From Rhodoferax ferrireducens (GTDB lineage: Bacteria; Pseudomonadota; Gammaproteobacteria; Burkholderiales; Burkholderiaceae_C): a DNA stretch of 64,000 bases. Position 1 is the stretch's first letter; each line of letters starts with the position of its first letter. The position numbers were made by a program, and so were the translations under genes. The notes beneath the pieces were generated by a model. The model did no database searches. It saw only the letters and a list, made by a program, of their open reading frames with translations, and had not been told where the DNA came from. Of the stretch, positions 16,985-26,911 are shown piece by piece. The stretch spans positions 62,001 through 126,000 of the forward strand of contig NZ_QEII01000303.1 in assembly GCF_003347515.1 (NCBI RefSeq), given 5' to 3'.

Positions 16985-18060
16985 TGCAGGAATCCAGCTA
17001 CCCTGGCCGTTACTGGCACGCCCTGCCGGATGGCCGCATCCAGTGCGACCTGTGCCCGCGCGACTGCCGGCTGCACGAAGGCCAGCGCGGCGCCTGCTTT
17101 GTGCGCATGCGCCAAGGCGAGCAGATGGTCCTGACCACCTACGGACGCTCATCGGGATTCTGTATTGACCCGATCGAGAAGAAGCCGCTCAACCACTTTT
17201 ATCCAGGCAGCAGTGTGCTGTCTTTCGGCACCGCCGGCTGCAACCTGGCCTGCAAGTTTTGCCAGAACTGGGATATCAGCAAATCGCGCGACATGGACCG
17301 GCTGATGGACCAGGCCTCGCCCGAGGCCATAGCATCGGAAGCGCTCAGGCATGGCTGCAAGAGCGTCGCCTTTACCTACAACGACCCGGTGATCTTTGCC
17401 GAGTACGCCATGGACGTGGCCGATGCCTGCCATGCGCGCGGCGTCCAGACCGTGGCGGTAACTGCCGGTTACATGCATGACCAGCCACGGCGTGATTTCT
17501 ACGCCAAAATGGACGCAGCCAATGTGGATCTGAAGGCCTTCACCGAGGCTTTTTATTTCAAGCTCACCGGCTCGCATTTGCAGCCAGTGCTCGATACCCT
17601 GGTCTACCTCAAGCGCGAAACCGATGTGTGGTTCGAGATCACCACCTTGCTGATACCCGGCCATAACGATTCGGATGAGGAAGTTACTGCGATGAGCCAA
17701 TGGATTTTGAAGGAACTCGGCGCCGATGTGCCCTTGCACTTCTCGGCCTTCCATCCCGACCACAAGATGCAGGACGTTCCGGCCACGCCTCCCGCCACGC
17801 TGGTGCGCGCCCGCAACATGGCGCTCGAAGCCGGGCTGCACTACGTCTACACCGGCAATGTGCACCATATCGAGGGTGACACCACTTACTGCCCGGACTG
17901 CCATGCACCGCTGATCGTGCGCGACTGGTACCAGATCAAACAATACCGGCTTGCCGCTGACGGCCACTGCCCTGACTGTGGCACCGCCGTGAATGGGCGC
18001 TTTGCCGCGCAGGCCGGCAACTTTGGCCGCAAACGCATCCCGATCGCGATGCATGCCTGA
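16981..18060 (+). CDS. AmmeMemoRadiSam system radical SAM enzyme
   Basis: A 359-residue radical SAM protein related to pyruvate formate-lyase activases. The 4Fe-4S cluster motif is C87-x3-C91-x2-C94 (CNLACKFC). An N-terminal Cys cluster (CDLCPRDC) and two C-terminal CPDC pairs (YCPDCHAP, HCPDCGTA) probably bind zinc or an extra cluster. Start ATGATG overlaps the upstream stop. It presumably generates a glycyl or other radical on a partner or small substrate together with Memo and AMMECR1 proteins; the substrate is unknown. Confidence 0.93.
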   Translation: MMQESSYPGRYWHALPDGRIQCDLCPRDCRLHEGQRGACFVRMRQGEQMVLTTYGRSSGFCIDPIEKKPLNHFYPGSSVLSFGTAGCNLACKFCQNWDISKSRDMDRLMDQASPEAIASEALRHGCKSVAFTYNDPVIFAEYAMDVADACHARGVQTVAVTAGYMHDQPRRDFYAKMDAANVDLKAFTEAFYFKLTGSHLQPVLDTLVYLKRETDVWFEITTLLIPGHNDSDEEVTAMSQWILKELGADVPLHFSAFHPDHKMQDVPATPPATLVRARNMALEAGLHYVYTGNVHHIEGDTTYCPDCHAPLIVRDWYQIKQYRLAADGHCPDCGTAVNGRFAAQAGNFGRKRIPIAMHA

Positions 18061-18079
18061 GGGGAGGAAAGATCATTTC

Positions 18080-18730
18080 ATGAACGAAAGCAATGCGCAA
18101 CTTGTCCAGATCCCGGTGGATGATGTCCATGTCGAGGGCCTGCTGGAACTACCGACCGGTGCACAGGGCATCGTGCTGTTTGCCCATGGCAGCGGCAGCA
18201 GCCGCCACAGTCCGCGCAACAACTATGTCGCCCGGGTGCTGCACGACAAGGGCATTGGCACACTGCTGCTCGACTTGCTCACGCTCGCTGAGGACCTGGA
18301 CTACCACACCCGCTTCGACATTGACTTGCTGACCCACCGCCTGCTGGCCGTCACACGCTGGGTCAGAACGCACACGCCCCCGACCCGGCACCTTCCGATT
18401 GGCTACTTTGGTGCCAGCACCGGCGCCGCTGCAGCGCTGCAGGCCGCAGCCGCCCTGGGCGAGGAAATTCATGCCGTGGTGTCGCGTGGCGGGCGTCCCG
18501 ATCTGGCGGGGAACCATGATCTCGCCCGGGTCAAAGCCCCCACCTTGTTACTGGTAGGCAGCCGGGATGAAGAGGTGCTTGAACTCAACCGCGAGGCCTA
18601 TGCCTGCCTGCCTTGCACCAAGGAGTTGAGCATCATTGCGGGCGCGACGCATCTGTTCGAGGAAGCGGGCACGCTGGAGGAAGTGGCACGCCAGGCAGCC
18701 ATCTGGTTCAGCCAGTATCTGAAAGCCTGA
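18080..18730 (+). CDS. Alpha/beta hydrolase, dienelactone hydrolase-like
   Basis: A 216-residue alpha/beta hydrolase. The oxyanion region reads FAHGSGSSRHSPRN; the nucleophile elbow is GASTG (~residue 115), the catalytic Asp is in VGSRDEEV and the His in GATHLFEE. A strong GGGGAGG site at 18061 fixes the start, 20 bp after the radical SAM stop, so it is the fourth gene of that operon. Similar hydrolases sit beside phosphoribosyltransferases in stress islands of other proteobacteria; substrate unknown. Confidence 0.85.
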   Translation: MNESNAQLVQIPVDDVHVEGLLELPTGAQGIVLFAHGSGSSRHSPRNNYVARVLHDKGIGTLLLDLLTLAEDLDYHTRFDIDLLTHRLLAVTRWVRTHTPPTRHLPIGYFGASTGAAAALQAAAALGEEIHAVVSRGGRPDLAGNHDLARVKAPTLLLVGSRDEEVLELNREAYACLPCTKELSIIAGATHLFEEAGTLEEVARQAAIWFSQYLKA

Positions 18731-18765
18731 AGTCGCCGCGGACAGCGGTCTGTTCCTGACGGGGC

Positions 18766-19389
18766 TCAATTCTTCCGCAGTAACTCGATGACCTCCTCGT
18801 CATCCACCTGCGGAAAATGCCGGTAAAACTGGCCCACCGCCTGGAAAACCGCGGGGGCTTCGAGACACACCACTTCATCGGCCAGATCCGCCATTTTAAG
18901 CAGCGTGTCTGGCGGTGAGACCGGCACGGCGCAGATCAGTTTGGCGGGCCGGCGTGCGCGCAAGCCGTGCAGCGCGGAGATCATGGTGGCACCCGTGGCC
19001 AAGCCGTCATCGATCACGATGACGATGCGCCCAGCGGGATCAATCGGCGCGCGCACCGGCGTGTACTGGGCGCGGCGCTGCCGAAGCGTATCCATCTGCA
19101 GTCGCTTCTCGGACTCGATGTAGGCCGAATCTGCCCCGTACAGTTCAGCGTAGTCGGACTGATACATCCAGCCACTTTCATTGACCGAGCCAATCGCCAG
19201 TTCGGGCTGGTTCGGTGCCCGCAACTTGCGCACCAGCACGACATCCAATTCCCCTGCCAGCTTGTCCGCGATGATTTTGGCCATCGGCACCGCGCCACGC
19301 GGAATCGCCAGGATTAGCGGATTCTTGCCCCGGTAGGCCTTGAGCCTCTCGGCCAGCCGAATGGCCGCTTCATCACGATCGCGAAACAT
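18766..19389 (-). CDS. Phosphoribosyltransferase family protein
   Basis: A 207-residue type I PRTase-fold protein. The 13-residue PRPP-binding signature is clear (VIVIDDGLATGATM, ~residues 115-128). The N-terminal region with IPRGAVPMAKIIADKL and LVRKLRAP matches the family of putative phosphoribosyltransferases found in proteobacterial stress islands; its base substrate is not known. The start MFRDRDEAAIRLAERL lies 20 bp after the cytochrome c stop, so the two form a leftward operon convergent with the hydrolase gene. Confidence 0.88.
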   Translation of the reverse strand: MFRDRDEAAIRLAERLKAYRGKNPLILAIPRGAVPMAKIIADKLAGELDVVLVRKLRAPNQPELAIGSVNESGWMYQSDYAELYGADSAYIESEKRLQMDTLRQRRAQYTPVRAPIDPAGRIVIVIDDGLATGATMISALHGLRARRPAKLICAVPVSPPDTLLKMADLADEVVCLEAPAVFQAVGQFYRHFPQVDDEEVIELLRKN

Positions 19390-19409
19390 GGACCACGTCG
19401 ACAAGCGCG

Positions 19410-19820
19410 TTATTTTTCTTGAATCCGCGACAGGTAATCGAGCAAGGCAGTGATGCGGTTGCGCGCATTCAAGTCCTTCGGCCCTGTATCCTCGGCACGG
19501 TAGATTTGGCCCCACACGGGCATCTCACGCGCCCCATGGGAGCCGATCACAGCCGATGTTCTCCCGTCAATCCATTCTCCGATGCGCTGACTGGGGAAAG
19601 CGCCGCCATTGAGCTTGGACAACATAGTGAGATCAGACGGCGGCTTGGTGAGGTAGCTGCGCATCGCCCCATCGCCTTTTCCAGACACCCCGTGACAACT
19701 GGCACAACTGGCCATGTACTCATTTTTTCCCAAGTCAGCACTGCCTTGCGCGAAGCTTGCGCTACTGAACCAAGTCAGCGCCAGCAAGGCCGCGCTCAAC
19801 CCCAAATTTGACAGCTTCAT
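19410..19820 (-). CDS. Periplasmic class I cytochrome c
   Basis: A 136-residue exported monohaem cytochrome. A Sec signal peptide (cleavage likely after SFA, ~residue 24) is followed by the haem-binding CASCH at about residues 39-43 and a likely axial Met in REMPVWG near residue 98. GGGGAGGTGAATC lies before the ATG. It heads a leftward operon with the phosphoribosyltransferase and is divergent from the BON-domain gene, with an FNR-like box between. Probably a small electron carrier; its partner oxidase or reductase is not evident here. Confidence 0.9.
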   Translation of the reverse strand: MKLSNLGLSAALLALTWFSSASFAQGSADLGKNEYMASCASCHGVSGKGDGAMRSYLTKPPSDLTMLSKLNGGAFPSQRIGEWIDGRTSAVIGSHGAREMPVWGQIYRAEDTGPKDLNARNRITALLDYLSRIQEK

Positions 19821-19891
19821 GATTCACCTCCCCGTTGTAAAAAATCCCTCATCTGTGATGCTGAAGTCTGCTGACTTGCGCCGATGCCAAC

Positions 19892-19905
19892 TTGATTTTT
19901 CTCAA
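19892..19905. promoter_or_regulatory. FNR/Anr-like box between cytochrome c and BON genes
   Basis: TTGAT-TTTT-CTCAA matches the FNR/Anr consensus TTGAT-N4-ATCAA with one mismatch. It lies in the 161-bp divergent intergenic region and could serve the rightward BON-CBS-ACS-PDH series (ATG 83 bp from the centre), the leftward cytochrome c-PRTase pair (78 bp), or both. Confidence 0.5.
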
Positions 19906-19981
19906 CGTGAGGCACCCTGTCCAGATTATCCTGAGATGGCATGGCGAGCGTCGTTTTGCCATTTCTCTATCAGGAGCGAAC

Positions 19982-20638
19982 ATGAAAACTGATTCAGAGT
20001 TAAAGAAGGATGTATTGACGGAGTTGTCATGGGATCCGCTCGTGCCTGAAGCCCGTGTCGGTGTTGCGGTCAGCGAAGGCGTGGTGACCCTGACCGGTCA
20101 TCTGGACACCTATTCGGAAAAGGTAGCAGCCAAGCGCGCGGTTGAACGTGTGGCCGGCGTGAAGGCGATTGCCGTGGAGCTGGATGTTGTCCCGCTCGGC
20201 GTTCACCAGCGCAGCGACACTGAAATCGCCACGGCGGTGGAACATGTTCTGGGCTGGAACACCTCGGTGCCGCAGGATCGGGTCAAGGTGATGGTGGAAA
20301 AAGGCTGGGTCACCCTGAGTGGGGAACTCGACTGGAATTTTCAGCGGCGCGCGGTGGAGCGCATGGTCCGGCCACTCAAGGGGGTGGTGGGCATCACCGA
20401 CGACATCCGGCTCAAGGTACTGCCCATACCGGCCAACCTGACCCACCGGATTCAGGATGCGCTCACCCGCCAGGCCGAGCGCGAAGCGCGCCGGATCGAG
20501 ATTTCAGTCGACGGCAGCGTGGTGACCTTGCGCGGGCATGTTCACTCCTGGGCCGAGCGGAGTGCGGCCGAAGGAGCCACCTGGTCGGCCCCGGGGGTGA
20601 GTCGCGTCAACAACGAGCTGACGACTGACGATGCCTAG
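19982..20638 (+). CDS. Triple BON-domain protein
   Basis: A 218-residue protein made of three BON modules (~residues 5-70, 78-145, 150-215), each with the pattern V..G.VTL.G.. (GVVTLTGHLDT, GWVTLSGELDW, SVVTLRGHVHS). There is no signal peptide, so it is probably cytoplasmic, unlike OsmY. AGGAGCGAAC precedes the ATG. BON domains bind phospholipid or other surfaces; the role is unknown. A CBS-domain gene follows 27 bp later, a common pairing in stress islands. Confidence 0.88.
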   Translation: MKTDSELKKDVLTELSWDPLVPEARVGVAVSEGVVTLTGHLDTYSEKVAAKRAVERVAGVKAIAVELDVVPLGVHQRSDTEIATAVEHVLGWNTSVPQDRVKVMVEKGWVTLSGELDWNFQRRAVERMVRPLKGVVGITDDIRLKVLPIPANLTHRIQDALTRQAEREARRIEISVDGSVVTLRGHVHSWAERSAAEGATWSAPGVSRVNNELTTDDA

Positions 20639-20665
20639 CACGCCGAGTTTTTTGGGAGAACGCTG

Positions 20666-21118
20666 ATGGCAACGCAATTGAAGGACTTCGCGACCTCGGT
20701 GGTGGCCGTGGTCGAGCCCGAAACGCCTGCGCTGGTCGTGGCGCAGCTCATGCGCAAGCATCACATCGGCGCTCTGGTCGTCGTGGAGGCCCAGGAAAAA
20801 AGCCGGCCCGTCGGCATCGTGACGGATCGTGACCTGGTGCTGGAATTGATGGCCGAAGGGCTGGATCCGGCGGTGTTTACCGCGGGCGACATCATGACGG
20901 TGGATCTGGTCCTGGCCATACCGGACATGGACGCGATGGAGGCGGTGCAACTGATGAAGACGCACCGGCTGCGTCGCCTGGTGATTGTGGACGACGCCGG
21001 CCGGCTGATGGGCATCGTGACGATGGAAGACATCCTTGAACTCCTGACGCGCGAACTGGCGGACCTGACCGCCGGGCTGGCCGGCGCGCGGGACCGGGAA
21101 GTCACCGAGCGGACTTGA
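20666..21118 (+). CDS. Tandem CBS-domain protein
   Basis: A 150-residue Bateman module: two CBS domains (~residues 8-65 and 72-130) with the typical MRKHHIGALVVVE...VGIVTDRDLV and MKTHRLRRLVIVDDAGRLMGIVTMEDIL. Stand-alone CBS pairs sense adenine nucleotides or other ligands and control partners. It sits directly upstream of the acetyl-CoA synthetase gene on the same strand, so energy-charge sensing for that operon is a plausible but untested role. Confidence 0.9.
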   Translation: MATQLKDFATSVVAVVEPETPALVVAQLMRKHHIGALVVVEAQEKSRPVGIVTDRDLVLELMAEGLDPAVFTAGDIMTVDLVLAIPDMDAMEAVQLMKTHRLRRLVIVDDAGRLMGIVTMEDILELLTRELADLTAGLAGARDREVTERT

Positions 21119-21162
21119 CGCGGCACGGGCGAACCCCGGCGTGCACCAACCAAAGGGCGGGT

Positions 21163-22937
<1,775 letters not shown>

Positions 22938-22941
<4 letters not shown>

Positions 22942-23951
22942 ACTCGTTTCAAGTGCCCGCGCCACCGAGTGGCCCGGTGCCTTGGGACAAGCCGTTGGCG
23001 CTGGCCGTGCTGTCCGACCTGCTGCGCGTGCGTCGCATGGAGGAAAAGGCGGCCGAGTTGTATGGCCAGCAAAAAATTCGCGGCTTCCTGCACCTGTACA
23101 TCGGCGAGGAAGCGGTGGCGGTCGGCGCCGTGCGCGCACTGACGGCGGACGACAACGTCGTGGCCACCTACCGCGAGCACGGCCACGCGCTGTTGCGCGG
23201 CGTTGGCATGGGGCCGATCATGGCCGAGATGTATGGCAAACAGGAGGGCTGCTCGCATGGCCGGGGCGGCTCGATGCACTTGTTCGACCGTGCGGCGCGC
23301 TTTTACGGCGGGCAAGCCATCGTCGGCGGCGGCCTGCCGCTGGCGGTCGGGCTGGCCCTGGCTGACAAGATGGCCGGCCGCCCGGCGCTGACGGCCTGCT
23401 TCTTCGGTGAAGGCGCCATCGCCGAGGGGGCGTTTCACGAAGCCATGAACCTGGCCGCGCTGTGGCAGCTGCCGGTGCTGTTTTGCTGCGAGAACAATTT
23501 TTACGCCATGGGCACGGCGCTGGCGCGCTCCGAATCGCAGACTGATCTGTGCGTGAAAGCCGCGTCCTACGGCATGGCGACCGTGAGTGTCGATGGCATG
23601 GACGTGGTGGCCGTGGTGGACGCCGTGCAGGGCGCCGCGCAGCAGGTGCGCGCCGGCAAGGGCCCGGTGTTTGTGGAGCTGCGCACCTACCGTTTCCGGG
23701 CCCACTCCATGTTTGACCCCGAGCTGTACCGCGACAAACGCGAGGTAGAGGCCTGGAAGACACGCGGACCGATTCACACCTACAGCGCCCGCCTCAAGGC
23801 GCAAGGCAGCCTGACGGAAGACGAGTTCCTGGCGCTGGATGCGGCGGCGCAGGCCGAGGTCGAGGCCGCGGTGGCTTTTGCCGAGGCCGGTACTTGGGAG
23901 CCGGTGGAAGAGTTGCTGCGCCATGTGTACACAGCCGAAGGGGCGCTGTGA
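22938..23951 (+). CDS. pdhA: Pyruvate dehydrogenase E1 component, alpha subunit
   Basis: A 337-residue thiamine-diphosphate enzyme subunit that decarboxylates pyruvate (or acetoin) in a 2-oxoacid dehydrogenase complex. The ThDP/Mg site is FFGEGAIAEGAFHEAMNLAA...ENN, with GEG in place of the usual GDG; substrate and phospho-loop region HGRGGSMH and RFRAHSMFDPELYR are normal. ATGA overlap with acsA. Acetoin dehydrogenase (AcoA) is the main alternative assignment, but the acsA and ACP neighbours fit acetyl-CoA production. Confidence 0.87.
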
Positions 23952-24940
23952 TGGGCCGGCGTATCAGCTACCGAGAAGCCTTGCGGGAGGCGCTGCGCGA
24001 AGCACTGCAGGCCGACCCGCGCGTGTTCCTGATGGGTGAGGACGTGGGCCGCTATGGCGGCACCTACGCGGTGTCCAAGGGGCTGCTGGAAGAGTTCGGC
24101 CCCGAGCGCATTCGCGACACGCCACTGTCCGAGCTGGGTTTTGTCGGAGCCGGCATCGGTGCGGCGCTGGGGGGCATGCGCCCGATTGTCGAAGTCATGA
24201 CCGTCAACTTCAGCCTGCTGGCGCTGGACCCGATCGTCAACACGGCGGCCATGCTGCACCACATGTCGGGCGGCCAGTTTTCGGTGCCGCTGGTGATCTG
24301 CATGGCCACCGGCGCCGGGCGCCAGGTGGCGGCCCAGCATTCCAACAGTTTCGAGAGCTGGTACGCCCATGTGCCCGGCCTGCGCGTGCTGACCCCGGCC
24401 ACGGTGGAGGACGCGCGCGGCATGCTGGCACCCGCGCTGGCCGACCCGGACCCGGTGCTGATCTTCGAACACGCGCAGCTCTACAACCTGGAGGGCGAAC
24501 TGCCCGACGGGGACGCGCCGACGGTGGATATTAGTAGCGCCTGCGTTCGCCGCGCAGGCAGCGATGTCAGCCTGATCACCTATGGTGGCTGCCTGCCCAA
24601 GGCCTTGCGGGCGGCGGAGGAACTGGCGGCCCTGGGCATTGCCGCCGAGGTGATCGACCTGCGCGTGTTGCGCCCGCTGGATGACGCCACCGTGATGGCC
24701 TCGGTGCGCAAGTGCCGGCGTGCGCTTGTCATCGACGAGAGTTGGCGTTCCGGCAGTCTGGCGGCCGAGGTCATGGCGCGGATCATGGAGCAGGCTTTTT
24801 TCGATCTGGATGCACCGCTGGCGCGGGTGTGCAGCGAAGAGGTGCCGATTCCCTACGCCCGCCACATGGAAGAAGCCGCACTGCCGCAAGTGCCGAAGAT
24901 CGTGGCGGCGGTGCAGGCCTTGCTGGGGAACACGGCGTGA
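23951..24940 (+). CDS. pdhB: Pyruvate dehydrogenase E1 component, beta subunit
   Basis: A 329-residue transketolase-like subunit pairing with E1-alpha. Family features: MGEDVGRYGGTYAVSKGL, the substrate-channel segment DTPLSELGFVGAGIGAALGGMRPIVE and the C-terminal domain with LRVLRPLDDATVMASV. The ATG overlaps the pdhA stop by one base (TGATG), so translation is coupled. It forms the alpha2-beta2 E1, unlike the single-chain AceE of the main proteobacterial PDH. Confidence 0.9.
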   Translation: MGRRISYREALREALREALQADPRVFLMGEDVGRYGGTYAVSKGLLEEFGPERIRDTPLSELGFVGAGIGAALGGMRPIVEVMTVNFSLLALDPIVNTAAMLHHMSGGQFSVPLVICMATGAGRQVAAQHSNSFESWYAHVPGLRVLTPATVEDARGMLAPALADPDPVLIFEHAQLYNLEGELPDGDAPTVDISSACVRRAGSDVSLITYGGCLPKALRAAEELAALGIAAEVIDLRVLRPLDDATVMASVRKCRRALVIDESWRSGSLAAEVMARIMEQAFFDLDAPLARVCSEEVPIPYARHMEEAALPQVPKIVAAVQALLGNTA

Positions 24941-26124
24941 TCGAGTTCAAGCTGCCCTCGCTCGGCGCCGACATGGACGAAGGCACTTTGCTCAGCTGGC
25001 AAATCAAGCCGGGCGACACGGTGCGCCGCGGCCAGGTGGTGGCGGTGGTGGACACGTCCAAGGCGGCGGTCGATGTGGAGATCTGGCATGACGGCATCCT
25101 GCATGAACTGCTGGTGCAGCCGGGCGAAAAGGTGCCGGTGGGCACCGTGCTGGCGACGCTGCTGGAACCGGGCGAGACCGCTGCACCCAAGCCCATGCCC
25201 GCGTTTGAGAAAGCGCCCGTCAGTGCCGCGCGCCATGCGGTGTCGCCGTCCGCACGCCGACGGGCGAAGGAACTCGGCATTGACCCCGACAGCGTGCGTG
25301 GCAGCGGCGCGCAGGGCTCGGTCACGCTGGCCGACATCGAAGCGGCGGCGCGGCTTCATGCGCCTGCGCCACCGGTCGCCGCAGCCGCTGCAGTGCCAGC
25401 CGCCGAAGCCGCTTCGGCCACCCCAGCCGGCGTCGATCGCCAGAAGGAAATGCGCAAGGCGATTGCCGCAGCCATGAGCCGCTCGAAACGCGAGATTCCG
25501 CACTATTACCTGAGCGAGATGATTTCAATGGCCACGGCGCTGGCCTGGCTGCAGCAGCACAACGAAGGCCTGCCCATCACCGAACGCATCCTGCCGGCCG
25601 TGCTGCTGCTCAAGGCGGTGGCGCTGGCGCTGCGGCGCACGCCCGAGCTCAACGGTTTCTTTCGTGACGGCCAGTTCCAGCCGAGTACGGCGGTGCACAC
25701 CGGCGTGGCGATTTCGCTGCGGGGTGGGGGCCTGGTCGCGCCCGCGCTACACGACGTCGGCGCCAAGCCGCTGGCGCAGCTGATGCGCGAGCTGGCCGAC
25801 CTGGTCAAGCGGGCGCGGGCCGGTTCGCTGCGCAGCTCCGAAATGAGCGACCCGACCCTCACCGTCACCAACCTCGGCGAGCAAAGTGCGGCCTCAGTGT
25901 TTGGCGTGATCTACCCGCCACAGGTAGCGCTGGTGGGCTTTGGCAGCATCGCCACGCGCCCCTGGGTGGTGGACGGCGACGTGCGCGCGCAGCCACTGGT
26001 GTGCGCGACCCTGGCCGCCGATCACCGCGCCTCGGATGGCCACCGTGGCGCCCTGTTTCTGGTCGAGCTGCGCGAACTGTTGCAGCAACCCCAAGCGCTG
26101 GCGGACGCCTGCGCCACGCCATAA
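24937..26124 (+). CDS. pdhC: Dihydrolipoamide acetyltransferase (PDH E2)
   Basis: A 395-residue E2 chain starting at GTG (GTGA overlap with pdhB). One lipoyl domain with the lipoylated Lys42 (DTSKAAVD), an Ala/Pro linker, a peripheral subunit-binding domain (~105-140, SPSARRRAKELGIDPDSV), a second Ala-rich linker and the catalytic domain ending with active-site ADHRASDGHRG. It transfers the acetyl group to CoA. No E3 (dihydrolipoyl dehydrogenase) gene is present in the window, so E3 must come from elsewhere. Confidence 0.9.
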   Translation: MIEFKLPSLGADMDEGTLLSWQIKPGDTVRRGQVVAVVDTSKAAVDVEIWHDGILHELLVQPGEKVPVGTVLATLLEPGETAAPKPMPAFEKAPVSAARHAVSPSARRRAKELGIDPDSVRGSGAQGSVTLADIEAAARLHAPAPPVAAAAAVPAAEAASATPAGVDRQKEMRKAIAAAMSRSKREIPHYYLSEMISMATALAWLQQHNEGLPITERILPAVLLLKAVALALRRTPELNGFFRDGQFQPSTAVHTGVAISLRGGGLVAPALHDVGAKPLAQLMRELADLVKRARAGSLRSSEMSDPTLTVTNLGEQSAASVFGVIYPPQVALVGFGSIATRPWVVDGDVRAQPLVCATLAADHRASDGHRGALFLVELRELLQQPQALADACATP

Positions 26125-26154
26125 CCCAAGCCAACCCAAGCCAGGAGCCTCCTC

Positions 26155-26406
26155 ATGACACTTGATCGTCAGACCCTGACGGATACCGTGATCACCCTGT
26201 TGCGTTCGATTGCGCCCGAGTTGGAGCCTGAGGCGCTGGCACTCGCGCAACCGCTTCGCCAGCAGGTGGATCTGGACTCGATGGACTGGCTTAATTTTCT
26301 GGTGAGCCTGCACGAGCGTTTTGGCGTGAACATCCCGGAGGCGGACTACGCCCGGCTGGTCTCCCTCAACGACGTGCTGGACTATCTGCAAGTCCGACTC
26401 GCCTGA
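26155..26406 (+). CDS. Acyl carrier protein-like protein
   Basis: An 83-residue acidic four-helix carrier with the phosphopantetheine attachment Ser42 in DLDSMDW. A clear AGGAG ribosome site stands 8 bp before the ATG, 30 bp after the E2 gene, so it is probably the last gene of the acsA-pdhABC operon. It is not the fatty-acid AcpP (DSLD signature). A dedicated carrier in a PDH operon suggests an acyl thioester is handed on, but the acceptor is unknown. Confidence 0.85.
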   Translation: MTLDRQTLTDTVITLLRSIAPELEPEALALAQPLRQQVDLDSMDWLNFLVSLHERFGVNIPEADYARLVSLNDVLDYLQVRLA

Positions 26407-26530
26407 GTCCAGCTTCCGGCGCGGCACTCCTGCCTTCAGGGGACGAATAAACAGCGTTGGTTTTTACCCTCTTTTTTAACTTTAGTGCCGGCGCGCCGCA
26501 ACCCACAATACACTTCAACGAGGAGACCCC

Positions 26531-26911
26531 ATGGCATTGCAATACCAGCTCAAAGAAGGTAACTACCATTTGTACGACATGAGCACACCGGCCAGCGCGG
26601 TCACCGGGGAACACCGCTTGCGCCTCACAACCGACAACGTCGCCATTGCTTTTGACGCCAGCACCGGCGCGCTGCATGAGCATGGCAGCCCTTTTCGCAT
26701 CAATTCCTGGGCCACCACGGCCCGCAGGCGCTTACGCGCCGCCGGCGCGCTGGACCGCGCCAATGACATCGTGGTGGTCTCCGGCCCCTTGCCGGTCGAT
26801 GAGATCAACAAATGCCTGCAGATCAGCGGTTACTGCCGGCACATGTTCACGCGCCTGGCCACCCTGCCGCACGGCAAGCGGATCGCGCACCAGCGCTCAA
26901 ATCAACTTTGA
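26531..26911 (+). CDS. Hypothetical protein
   Basis: A 126-residue soluble protein with a good ribosome site (GAGGAG 7 bp upstream). It opens with a beta-rich segment (MALQYQLKEGNYHLYDMS), has no membrane helix or signal, and ends in a basic tail. Its last 15 bp overlap the end of the convergent hemN gene. I recognise no domain. Confidence 0.55.
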   Translation: MALQYQLKEGNYHLYDMSTPASAVTGEHRLRLTTDNVAIAFDASTGALHEHGSPFRINSWATTARRRLRAAGALDRANDIVVVSGPLPVDEINKCLQISGYCRHMFTRLATLPHGKRIAHQRSNQL

